A DNA stretch of 37,882 nucleotides from CAYNQN01 sp964530525 (lineage in GTDB: Bacteria; Actinomycetota; Acidimicrobiia; Acidimicrobiales; Acidimicrobilacustridaceae), in NCBI GenBank assembly GCA_964530525.1, contig CAZHBH010000015.1, positions 1 to 37,882 of the forward strand, read 5' to 3'. Numbering within the stretch: position 1 is the first letter of the stretch; every line of letters begins with the position of its first letter. Shown one piece after another: positions 1 through 5,941 of the stretch. The position numbers were made by a program, and so were the translations under genes. Below the pieces are notes generated by a model. That model made no database searches, was not told the DNA's origin, and saw only the letters and a list, made by a program, of their open reading frames with translations.

Positions 1-95
1 AGCGCATTCGCGCGAAGTTGGGCGAGGAGCACGCAAACCTCATCCAGACCGTGAGATCCGTGGGCTACCGATTCGGCCAGTCGCGCTGGGGGTAG
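1..95 (+). CDS. Response regulator, C-terminal winged-helix fragment (5' end outside window)
   Basis: The frame starting at base 3 encodes 30 residues and ends at TAG 93-95. The residues include IRAKLGEE and then IQTVRSVGYRF. This is the last part of the OmpR/PhoB winged-helix DNA-binding domain: end of the recognition helix, then the wing strand with the hallmark V-R-G/S-x-GY-x-F. In this family the domain binds direct repeats upstream of target genes after phosphorylation of an N-terminal receiver domain, which lies outside the window. Only the family can be named, not the stimulus. The next gene, on the opposite strand, converges on it with a 52-bp gap in which I see no clear terminator. 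Confidence 0.85.
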   Translation, partial: RIRAKLGEEHANLIQTVRSVGYRFGQSRWG

Positions 96-147
96 GGGCT
101 CGACGCCTCCCCGGGGACCTGCAGCGCCGGAGGGTCCAGCCGACGGC

Positions 148-420
148 TTAGCTCAGGTCGACGTACTCGCTGCCCTCGTAGCGCCGATCCACGTCGTCCT
201 TTGTGAGCCAACCGAGCACCATCGCGATGACGGACGTCCCCATCATCACGGCCACGGGGATGGCCACCACCAGCACGAGCACGATGATCACGACGCTGAG
301 CACCGCTACATGATGCCAGAGACCGAGCCTGCGCCGCCGTGGCCCGAGCGGTCCGCCTACGGAGCGGGCGAAGGCGGAGAACCGGTCGGCCAGGTGGGCG
401 AGCAACCACGGTCGAGCCAC
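148..420 (-). CDS. Small membrane protein of unknown function, start uncertain
   Basis: The frame ends at TAA 148-150. Its last 51 residues contain a long hydrophobic stretch (VVIIVLVLVVAIPVAVMM and on) followed by a charged tail ending YEGSEYVDLS, so one membrane segment with a cytoplasmic tail is likely. I place the start at GTG 418-420 (90 residues). That version adds an amphipathic, arginine-rich N-terminus (MARPWLLAHLADRF), and its codons over 357-420 end in G or C more consistently than the overlapping upstream gene does there. The alternative is GTG 301-303, giving 51 residues. Neither start has a good ribosome binding site. The gene is last in the run sufR-like, A-type carrier, ferredoxin fusion and would be co-transcribed with them. 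I do not recognise a family. Confidence 0.5.
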   Translation of the reverse strand: MARPWLLAHLADRFSAFARSVGGPLGPRRRRLGLWHHVAVLSVVIIVLVLVVAIPVAVMMGTSVIAMVLGWLTKDDVDRRYEGSEYVDLS

Positions 421-1919
421 ACCGCCGCGGCCACCGCCGCGAAGACGGCGTCGGAACCCCCTACGGGGTCCGACGCCGATGGCTCGATCTCCACGTGCAC
501 CTCCGGCATCGACCGTGCAGCGAGCACCCCGAACGACCGGATGGTCAGGTCGGCCACCGAGCCGTCGTCGGCCAGAGCGATCCCCTCGGAGGTCACCCAA
601 GACAGCGCCATGTGGGCCGCCCCGATGCAGTAAGAGCGCAGCACGACCTCGTCGAGGGGATCGCCGCAGCTCACCCGCACCCATATCGAGCCGTCGGGGG
701 CCACCTCGGCCTCCGCCTCTCCGCCACCGGGCGCGACCACGCGCCCGACCGTCCCTCGGGCGGCTGCCAGCAGCGCCACCGCTTCTGCCCATCCTGCGGC
801 CCGCAGCTCCGCCGACGTGGGAGGACCGGCGAGCTCCACCTGCTCGACCAGCACGCCGGGTGCCACCGCCGCGACGCGCTCGGCGATGCCGGGCGTCGCG
901 GCCACCCTCATCACGCCGGTTCCGTCGGCCCTCACACCGGCCCCGATCGGTGGGCGCTTGGGCCCGTGGGTGACGGTGTGCTCCCGAGGGATCAGCACGC
1001 GCACGGCCCGACCGTGCCTGTCGGCCAGCTCGCGGGCCGCACGGGGCGCCACCGAGTGGAGCTTGCCGCCGAACGCACCGCCGTTCGCCAGCGGTGAAGC
1101 AGGCTCGCCACCTGGTTCGCACCAGCTGGCGTCGGTCTCCAGGTACGCCGGCTCCACCCAGGTGGTGCGCAGAGTCGCCACCCAGTCGCCGGCCGGCACC
1201 TCTATCGGATGGCGAAGCTCTGCAGTGCTGTTGCGGCCCTGCACCTTCCCCGACGCCCGTCGTGCCTCAGCGAGGGTCTCGCCGACGGCCCAGCCGCCGG
1301 CACCGTCGGGGACGGCCACCAGGCAACCCGGGGGGGCCGTGTCGGCGGCGAAGCCGCCCTCACCGAGGGCGATCTCGGGGCCCACCGCCTGGGGGACGCC
1401 ACCCTCGATCGTGGCGCGCCGGGAAGCGGCGGTCAGGTCCCGGCCCCCAGCGGAGGGGGTGAACCCCGGATCGGCTGCGGCGACGTAGGCGTCGATCACC
1501 GTGCGCCAGCCGGTGCAGCGGCAGAGGTGAGCCGCCAGGCCCTGGGTCACGGCAGGTTCGTCACCGGCCGCAACTCCCTTCCTCGACATCCCCGCGAAGC
1601 GCATGATGATGCCGGGCGTGCAGAACCCGCACTGGCTGGCCCCAGTGGCCAAGAAGGCGCCGGCCCAGCGATCGCGCTCGTCGGGATCCAAGCCGTCCAA
1701 CGTCGTCACCGACCGTCCCCTCACCCGCCTTGCGGGGGTGACGCACGAGACCCTGGGTTGGCCGTCGACGAGGACGGTGCAGCACCCACACTGCCCTTGA
1801 GGAGAGCAACCGTCCTTGGTCGTGCGGACGCCGAGGTGCTCGCGAAGGGCTTCGAGCAGCGAGGATCCGTCGTCGGGAACCTCGACGGGCGAGCCGTCGA
1901 GGTCGAACTGCAGAGTCAA
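357..1919 (-). CDS. 2Fe-2S ferredoxin domain fused to a shortened xanthine dehydrogenase-like molybdopterin domain
   Basis: The protein has 520 residues. Residues 1-150 form a complete two-cluster ferredoxin module of the xanthine dehydrogenase/CoxS type: Cys38, Cys44, Cys47 and Cys59 for the plant-type cluster, and Cys97, Cys100, Cys133 and Cys135 (CGFC and CRC) for the helical cluster. From about residue 170 the sequence resembles the large molybdopterin subunit but is condensed: a hammerhead-like stretch, then GGAFGGK at 280-286 and REHTVTHGPKRPP from 312. The family's large subunit is normally 700-800 residues alone; here about 350 remain. The C-terminal Gly-x-Gly-Glu segment that carries the catalytic glutamate is not seen. 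The start used is TTG 1919, immediately before the conserved domain, with no clear ribosome binding site. It could be a cofactor-free electron carrier or a partner of an enzyme encoded elsewhere. Confidence 0.75.
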   Translation of the reverse strand: MTLQFDLDGSPVEVPDDGSSLLEALREHLGVRTTKDGCSPQGQCGCCTVLVDGQPRVSCVTPARRVRGRSVTTLDGLDPDERDRWAGAFLATGASQCGFCTPGIIMRFAGMSRKGVAAGDEPAVTQGLAAHLCRCTGWRTVIDAYVAAADPGFTPSAGGRDLTAASRRATIEGGVPQAVGPEIALGEGGFAADTAPPGCLVAVPDGAGGWAVGETLAEARRASGKVQGRNSTAELRHPIEVPAGDWVATLRTTWVEPAYLETDASWCEPGGEPASPLANGGAFGGKLHSVAPRAARELADRHGRAVRVLIPREHTVTHGPKRPPIGAGVRADGTGVMRVAATPGIAERVAAVAPGVLVEQVELAGPPTSAELRAAGWAEAVALLAAARGTVGRVVAPGGGEAEAEVAPDGSIWVRVSCGDPLDEVVLRSYCIGAAHMALSWVTSEGIALADDGSVADLTIRSFGVLAARSMPEVHVEIEPSASDPVGGSDAVFAAVAAAVWLDRGCSPTWPTGSPPSPAP

Positions 1920-1968
1920 GCCGCGTTCGAGCTCGACAGGAGGCGGGCAGTCGAGCGCAGGGGCTTCT

Positions 1969-2289
1969 TCAGCTGAAGCTCTGGCCGCAACCGCAAGAGC
2001 GCTGGGCGTTGGGGTTCTCTATCGAGAAGCCCGCTCCCTGCAGGCCGTCCTTGTAGTCGAGCGTGGCGCCCTCGAGGAGCTTGGCGCTCGAGGGATCGAC
2101 GACCACCGTGACGCCACCGATCTGCGACGTGAGGTCCTCGGGGTCCCGCTCGGTGTCGAAGAACATCTCGTAGCTGAAGCCGGAGCACCCGCCTGGGCGC
2201 ACCGCCACGCGCAGCATCAACTCGTCGGCGCCCTCCTGGGCGATGAGCTCGGCGACCTTGCTGGATGCCACGTCGGTGAGCGTGATCAT
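1969..2289 (-). CDS. A-type iron-sulfur cluster carrier (HesB/IscA/ErpA family)
   Basis: A 106-residue protein with the family's three cysteines: one in GGCSGFSYEM near residue 34 and two in the C-terminal CGCGQSF. These proteins accept a [2Fe-2S] or [4Fe-4S] cluster on the three cysteines and pass it to apo-enzymes in the cytoplasm. Two ATGs are adjacent (2292 and 2289). The second sits six bases after a strong AGGAGG on the minus strand, so I use it. It lies 71 bp downstream of the SufR-like regulator on the same strand and directly upstream of the Fe-S ferredoxin fusion, which suits a role in maturing that protein. Which member of the family it is (ErpA, IscA or SufA) cannot be decided from sequence alone. 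Confidence 0.93.
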   Translation of the reverse strand: MITLTDVASSKVAELIAQEGADELMLRVAVRPGGCSGFSYEMFFDTERDPEDLTSQIGGVTVVVDPSSAKLLEGATLDYKDGLQGAGFSIENPNAQRSCGCGQSFS

Positions 2290-2360
2290 CATGACCCTCC
2301 TAGAACCTGCGCCCTGAGCAGGTCTGTTGCTCTGCCTGCCGTAGAACCACCCGTAGCGGC

Positions 2361-3041
2361 CTACAGCGAACCTGTATCGACGAGGTTAGCGGTGCGGACC
2401 TCCACTTGGCACGGAGTGCGGTCGATCACGTTGTGGAACCTCGCCACCTCGGCATCGCCCAGCTCTGCCACCAGCCCCTCCACCAGGCCGCAGTGGAGGC
2501 TGCAGACCAGCTCGGGCTGCTGCTCGGCCAGGGCTCGGAAGGGGCAATGGGCGAAGGCGACGGTCGCCCCACCTTCCTCCTCGACCACGGCGGGGTCGAA
2601 GCCCAGGCGAGCCTGCTCGGCCACGAGCACCTCGACGGTGCCCGAACCCTCCGGCCAGCGACGGGCGTCCGCCCGGCCCTGCTCCCTGGCCGAATCCGCC
2701 ACGTCCTGCCCGTCGAGACCCGCGGTGGACGCCGCCTGAAGCAGCACGCGGGCGAGCATCGGGAACGGCGATGGCTCCAGGCCGAGCGCAGGCGCGTCCG
2801 GAGCCAGCGAGTAGAGGTGCTGGGGTCTGCCAACCGAGCCCCTCGTCTCGGTGTCGACCTGGAGGATCCCCACGTCTCGCATGCGCTCCAGGTGCGGCCG
2901 CACGGTGTTCACGTGCAGGCCGAGTATCTCGGATACGTCCGCCGTGCTCAGCGGCCTCGCAGACCGGGCCAGCTCGAGGTAGATGGCGTAGCGGGTGTTG
3001 TCCCCGAGCGCCTTGAGGATGTCGAGCTGTGGCGTGTTCAC
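2361..3041 (-). CDS. SufR-like winged-helix regulator with cysteine-rich C-terminus
   Basis: A 226-residue protein. The first 80 residues are an ArsR/MarR-type winged helix: LKALGDNTRYAIYLELA, then TADVSEILGLHVNTVRPHL as the recognition helix, then GRPQHLY in the wing. The C-terminal half holds HCPFRALAEQ, ELVCSLHCGL and TPCQVEV, with cysteines at about 166, 180, 184 and 211. This matches the Fe-S sensing regulators of the COG2345/SufR group, where a cluster on these cysteines controls repression of Fe-S assembly genes. The start is the second of two adjacent GTGs, six bases after a TAAACT -10 hexamer, consistent with a leaderless mRNA. The gene is divergent from mrp and upstream of an A-type carrier, so both are plausible targets. 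That regulation is inferred; no operator was proved. Confidence 0.85.
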   Translation of the reverse strand: MNTPQLDILKALGDNTRYAIYLELARSARPLSTADVSEILGLHVNTVRPHLERMRDVGILQVDTETRGSVGRPQHLYSLAPDAPALGLEPSPFPMLARVLLQAASTAGLDGQDVADSAREQGRADARRWPEGSGTVEVLVAEQARLGFDPAVVEEEGGATVAFAHCPFRALAEQQPELVCSLHCGLVEGLVAELGDAEVARFHNVIDRTPCQVEVRTANLVDTGSL

Positions 3042-3047
3042 CACAGA

Positions 3048-3053
3048 AGTTTA
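3048..3053 (-). promoter_or_regulatory. -10 element of the sufR-like gene
   Basis: TAAACT on the minus strand, with six bases (tctgtg) to the GTG start. This is the TANNNT-N6-RTG layout of actinobacterial leaderless promoters. It lies within 30 bp of the opposing mrp -10. Confidence 0.55.
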
Positions 3054-3068
3054 CACGGAGGATCCCGT

Positions 3069-3074
3069 TAGAAT
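3069..3074 (+). promoter_or_regulatory. -10 element of mrp
   Basis: TAGAAT followed by six bases and the GTG start of mrp. Transcription would begin at or next to the start codon. The nearest AGGAGG-like run ends about 20 bases upstream, too far to act as a ribosome binding site. Confidence 0.6.
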
Positions 3075-3080
3075 GTCTCC

Positions 3081-4349
3081 GTGGCCGACGTTAGAGCACC
3101 CTCCGAGGGATCTGCCCCGAGCACCTCGCAAGAAGAGGTGATGGGGCTGCTGCGCGGCGTGATCGATCCCGAGCTGGGCAGCGACATCGTCGAGCTGGGC
3201 ATGGTGAAGGGCGTAGAGGTGCGCGACGAAGGCGTGGTCGGGATCACCGTCGCGCTGACCACCGCCGGTTGCCCGCTGCGGGGTCAGATCCAGCGGGACG
3301 TGCGAAGCAGGATCGGTTCCCTTCCGAGCGTGAGCAAGGTGGAGATCTCGTGGACCGAGCTGGACGCCGAGGGCAAGGCAGCCGCCATGTCCAAGGCTCG
3401 GTGGAACGCCCGGGAGCGGGCAACCGCCACCCAGGTGCCACCCACCACGAAGATCCTGGCCGTCGCCTCGGGCAAAGGTGGTGTGGGCAAGTCGTCGGTC
3501 ACGGCGAACCTCGCTGCGACGCTCGCCGACCGCGGGTTCGTGGTGGGCGTGCTCGACGCAGACATCTGGGGCTTCTCGATCCCACGCATGCTCGACTTGG
3601 AGGGTCGCCTCGCCGGTCGGCCTGCCGAAGACGCCAGCGGAGGCGGCCAGGGGGCCACGGGTGAGACCGGATCAACCCCGGGGACCGGCAAGGGAAAGGT
3701 GGGGGGCAAGATCGTCCCTCACGAGCGCCCCTGCGGCGACGGCCTGCTGAAGGTCGTCTCCATGGGACTGCTGGTGGACGACGAGGAGACCGCCCTCATG
3801 TGGCGAGGCCTCATGCTCAACCGGGCGGTGCAGCACTTCCTCGAAGACGTCGCCTGGGGCGACATGGACTACCTGCTCATCGACATGCCCCCCGGCACCG
3901 GAGACGTCCAGATGGGCCTTGCTCGGCTGCTCCCCAACGCCGAGATGCTCGTGGTGACGACACCAGGGAAGAACGCCCAGAAGGTTGCCGTACGTGCCGT
4001 GAACATGGCGCGCAAGAGCTACCTGCGAGTGGTCGGGGTGGTCGAGAACATGAGCTCGTTCACCTGCGATCACGGCGAGACCTACGAGCTGTTCGGGTCT
4101 GGTGGAGGAGCCGACCTGGCGCGGACCGCCGGGGTGCCCCTGCTGGGCCAGGTGCCGATAGAGGCAGCGGTCGCGACCGGGGGCGACACCGGGAAGCCTG
4201 CGGTCCTCGGCGATGGCCCCGCCGGCAAGGCGTTCCGGGAGATCGGGGACAGGCTGGTGGAGGAGTACCTGCCGCCCACCGCCATGGCCGGATGCTCGGC
4301 TCGGATGCTGGAGGCGGCCGTCGCCGCCCTCGACGCCGAGATGGGCTGA
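3081..4349 (+). CDS. mrp: Mrp/ApbC/NBP35-type P-loop ATPase, iron-sulfur cluster carrier
   Basis: A 422-residue protein. Residues 18-95 are a MIP18/DUF59 domain (GVIDPELG, TTAGCPL). Residues 124-415 are the SIMIBI-class ATPase: deviant Walker A GKGGVGKS at 131-138, Walker B-like DYLLIDMPPGTGD at 263-275, and KNAQKVAVRAVNM after it. Family members bind and transfer Fe-S clusters and hydrolyse ATP. The usual CPxC cluster motif after NMS is CDHG here (Cys329, Gly332), so one of the two cysteines is missing. Residues about 174-211 form a Gly/Thr/Ser-rich insertion. The GTG start is supported by the leaderless -10 at 3069. It is divergent from the SufR-like regulator, as expected for an Fe-S assembly gene. 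Confidence 0.93.
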   Translation: MADVRAPSEGSAPSTSQEEVMGLLRGVIDPELGSDIVELGMVKGVEVRDEGVVGITVALTTAGCPLRGQIQRDVRSRIGSLPSVSKVEISWTELDAEGKAAAMSKARWNARERATATQVPPTTKILAVASGKGGVGKSSVTANLAATLADRGFVVGVLDADIWGFSIPRMLDLEGRLAGRPAEDASGGGQGATGETGSTPGTGKGKVGGKIVPHERPCGDGLLKVVSMGLLVDDEETALMWRGLMLNRAVQHFLEDVAWGDMDYLLIDMPPGTGDVQMGLARLLPNAEMLVVTTPGKNAQKVAVRAVNMARKSYLRVVGVVENMSSFTCDHGETYELFGSGGGADLARTAGVPLLGQVPIEAAVATGGDTGKPAVLGDGPAGKAFREIGDRLVEEYLPPTAMAGCSARMLEAAVAALDAEMG

Positions 4350-4396
4350 TCTGGGATCTCCCTGCTCGTCCGCGGCGCTGACGTAGCCCCTGCGCG

Positions 4397-4434
4397 AAAA
4401 TGGGTTGACCAGAGGTCTTCGCCCGTGATCCCAT
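4397..4434 (+). promoter_or_regulatory. WhiB7-type promoter: AT-rich box, -35 and weak -10
   Basis: AAAAT at 4397-4401 lies exactly three bases before a good -35, TTGACC (4405-4410). A weak -10, TCCCAT (4429-4434), follows at 18 bp spacing. In mycobacteria the WhiB7-SigA complex recognises an AT-rich motif about three bases upstream of the -35 through the AT-hook. The predicted start would fall near 4440, at the 5' hairpin. The -10 is poor, as is common for activated promoters. Confidence 0.55.
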
Positions 4435-4438
4435 TGGT

Positions 4439-4462
4439 GTGCACCTGTGACCGCAGGTGCAC
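4439..4462 (+). other. Hairpin at the predicted 5' end of the whiB7 leader
   Basis: GTGCACCTG and CAGGTGCAC form a perfect 9-bp stem around the six-base loop TGACCG, with further pairing possible outside it. No T-run follows, so it is not a classical terminator for mrp. Its position right after the predicted start site suggests a 5'-end mRNA structure. Confidence 0.6.
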
Positions 4463-4482
4463 GCACCCGAGGTAGCGGTTCG

Positions 4483-4671
4483 ATGGAGAACATGACCACC
4501 ACGCTGATCACGACGAGCCAGGCGGTAGCTGGCGCGCGTCGTCGGGCTGGTCATGCCTCGGTTGGCTACGCATCGGCCTCGATCCGTTCCATCGCCGCCT
4601 CGGTAGCCGTCGCCGACTGGTTCGCCGCCCACAAGCCGATCCACCGGCGCCTGAAGGATCCTCCGCAGTAG
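4483..4671 (+). CDS. Upstream ORF in the whiB7 leader (62 residues)
   Basis: The small ORF starts at ATG 4483, ten bases after GAGG (4469-4472), and ends at TAG 4669-4671. A second in-frame ATG is at 4492. The peptide is rich in Ser, Ala, Thr and Arg, ends HRRLKDPPQ, and matches no family I know. It lies wholly between the predicted promoter and the intrinsic terminator that precedes the whiB7-like gene. That arrangement matches mycobacterial whiB7 leaders, in which translation of an upstream ORF sets the choice between termination and read-through. The act of translation may therefore matter more than the product. Whether it is translated cannot be shown from sequence. Confidence 0.6.
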   Translation: MENMTTTLITTSQAVAGARRRAGHASVGYASASIRSIAASVAVADWFAAHKPIHRRLKDPPQ

Positions 4672-4697
4672 CAGCACTGCGAAGCAAGGGAACCCTC

Positions 4698-4730
4698 AGG
4701 CCGCCGGGCAACCGGCGGCCTTTCTGCTTT
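4698..4730 (+). terminator. Intrinsic terminator (attenuator) between the upstream ORF and whiB7
   Basis: A perfect stem, AGGCCGCCGG (4698-4707) with CCGGCGGCCT (4712-4721), around a GCAA loop, followed by the T-rich TTTCTGCTTT. It lies after the upstream ORF and 80 bases before the whiB7 start codon, so it must be read through for whiB7 to be expressed from the upstream promoter. Confidence 0.85.
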
Positions 4731-4810
4731 CCAGGGGCCCTTCGCTCCGCCTCCCCGTGGACACGACCCACACCGATCCAGAGAACTCACACGACGAAAG
4801 GAAGGAATCG

Positions 4811-5158
4811 ATGCTCGCCGAGCTCAACGGCGAAGTCGCCGACGAACGGTGGCGTGACCAGGCGAGGTGCCTCGACCTCGGCGCATCCCTGACCGGGATG
4901 TTCTTCTCGGAGGAGCTGGGCGACATCGCCAAGGCCAAGGCCATCTGCGCCGAGTGCCCGGTGATCGTCGAGTGCCTCGAGGGGGCACTGGCCAGGCGGG
5001 AGCCCTGGGGTGTGTGGGGGGGGCAGATGTTCGTCAACGGACGGATCCTGGCCACCAAGCGCCGACAGGGACGACCACCCAAGCAGCCCCGGCCGGAAGA
5101 TCAGCTACCCGAGATCCCCGTTCCGGCCCACCTCCGCACCTACCTGCGGACCGCATGA
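4811..5158 (+). CDS. whiB7: WhiB7-like [4Fe-4S] transcription factor
   Basis: A 115-residue Wbl protein. Cys20, Cys46, Cys49 and Cys55 follow the family's C...CxxCx5C pattern that binds a [4Fe-4S] cluster. EPWGVWGG at 64-71 is the turn that contacts sigma factor region 4, and TKRRQGRPPK (82-91) is an AT-hook-like element. The EPWGVWGG-then-GRPxK order is the WhiB7 signature; WhiB1 and WhiB2 lack the hook. In mycobacteria WhiB7 activates intrinsic antibiotic-resistance genes with the principal sigma factor. The start is ATG 4811 after GGAAGG at five bases; GTG 4757 would add 18 unconserved residues. The C-terminal tail after the hook is about 24 residues long, longer than in the mycobacterial protein. 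Promoter, upstream ORF and attenuator support the assignment. Confidence 0.85.
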   Translation: MLAELNGEVADERWRDQARCLDLGASLTGMFFSEELGDIAKAKAICAECPVIVECLEGALARREPWGVWGGQMFVNGRILATKRRQGRPPKQPRPEDQLPEIPVPAHLRTYLRTA

Positions 5159-5159
5159 G

Positions 5160-5199
5160 CGAGGGGGACGGTTGCCCGATCGGGCAGCCGTCCCCCTCG
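5160..5199 (+). terminator. Long hairpin after whiB7
   Basis: An 18-20 bp nearly perfect inverted repeat begins at base 5160, two bases after the whiB7 stop codon. The outer arms CGAGGGGGACGG and CCGTCCCCCTCG enclose the palindrome TTGCCCGATCGGGCAG. A GT-rich run (tgttggttg) follows instead of a clean T-tract. It probably ends whiB7 transcription and, being symmetric, could work in both directions. Confidence 0.7.
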
Positions 5200-5296
5200 T
5201 GTTGGTTGCCGGGTGCCTGCAACGACGGTTCGGATTCGCTGCGTCGTCTGCACACCTGTCCCCCCGGCTCGGGGCACGGGTAGCGTCGGGCTGGCT

Positions 5297-5941
5297 ATGG
5301 CACCCGGGCCCCCCGACGAATCCGACTTCCTCTACGAACCCTCCGAGGACGATCTGGCCAGGCGTAGCTCGGGCCGTCCGATCATCGTGGCCGTGGCCAT
5401 CCTGAGCGTCGTGGCCCTGGTGCTTGCCTCTGTGGGCACCCTGCTTTGGGTGGGTGCTGGCGGGAGCGGTAATGCCGGTGACCGCTCCACCCCTGTGGTG
5501 GAGGCAGACGTGGTGGGCCAGAAGCTTCCGGATCTGAACTTCGAGACCTTCGACGGGGCACGGCGGTCGCTGGCAGAGGTGAGCGGCCCACTCGTGATCA
5601 ACTTCTTCGCCTACTGGTGCACCCCGTGCCGCGAGGAGATGCCCGACTTCCAGCGTGCCCACGAGCTCTACGGCGACGAGGTGGGCTTCCTGGGCCTCGA
5701 CTACGTGGACGCGCCCGACAACGGCCTGCGCATGATCTCCGAGACCGGCGTCACCTACGCGGTAGGCCGCGACCCGACCGGCAGCGTCCTGGCCGGCCTG
5801 GGGGGCGTGGCCATGCCTACCACGGTGTTCGTGGACCGCGGCGGGGTCGTCACGTCGGTTCGCAGCGGCCGTCTCGACGCCGCCAGCCTCCAGCAGATCA
5901 TCGCCCAGGAGCTGGGGGTGCAGGCGGAGGCTCGCTTGTGA
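5297..5941 (+). CDS. Membrane-anchored thioredoxin-like protein (TlpA/ResA type)
   Basis: A 214-residue protein. There is a cytoplasmic head of about 28 residues, one membrane anchor (about 29-55), and then an extracytoplasmic thioredoxin fold with the active site FFAYWCTPCREEMP (Cys108, Cys111) and a cis-proline in GVAMPTTVF. Such proteins reduce disulfides outside the membrane, typically in apocytochrome c or the CuA site. I start at ATG 5297 because the residues upstream (from 5213) are unlike any signal or anchor. A TAGCGT hexamer at 5281 could be its -10, giving a leader of only a few bases. The stop overlaps the start of ccdA, which supplies electrons to such proteins, so the two should form one redox unit. 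The substrate here is not shown, but a cytochrome c-fused oxidase is encoded nearby. Confidence 0.88.
   Translation: MAPGPPDESDFLYEPSEDDLARRSSGRPIIVAVAILSVVALVLASVGTLLWVGAGGSGNAGDRSTPVVEADVVGQKLPDLNFETFDGARRSLAEVSGPLVINFFAYWCTPCREEMPDFQRAHELYGDEVGFLGLDYVDAPDNGLRMISETGVTYAVGRDPTGSVLAGLGGVAMPTTVFVDRGGVVTSVRSGRLDAASLQQIIAQELGVQAEARL

Noticed and set aside
4439..4462. Terminator for mrp
   Set aside because: The stem is good but no T-run follows, and its place at the predicted whiB7 start site fits a leader hairpin better.
4757..4810. Upstream GTG start for the whiB7-like gene
   Set aside because: It adds 18 residues without conservation and has no ribosome binding site, whereas ATG 4811 follows GGAAGG at five bases.
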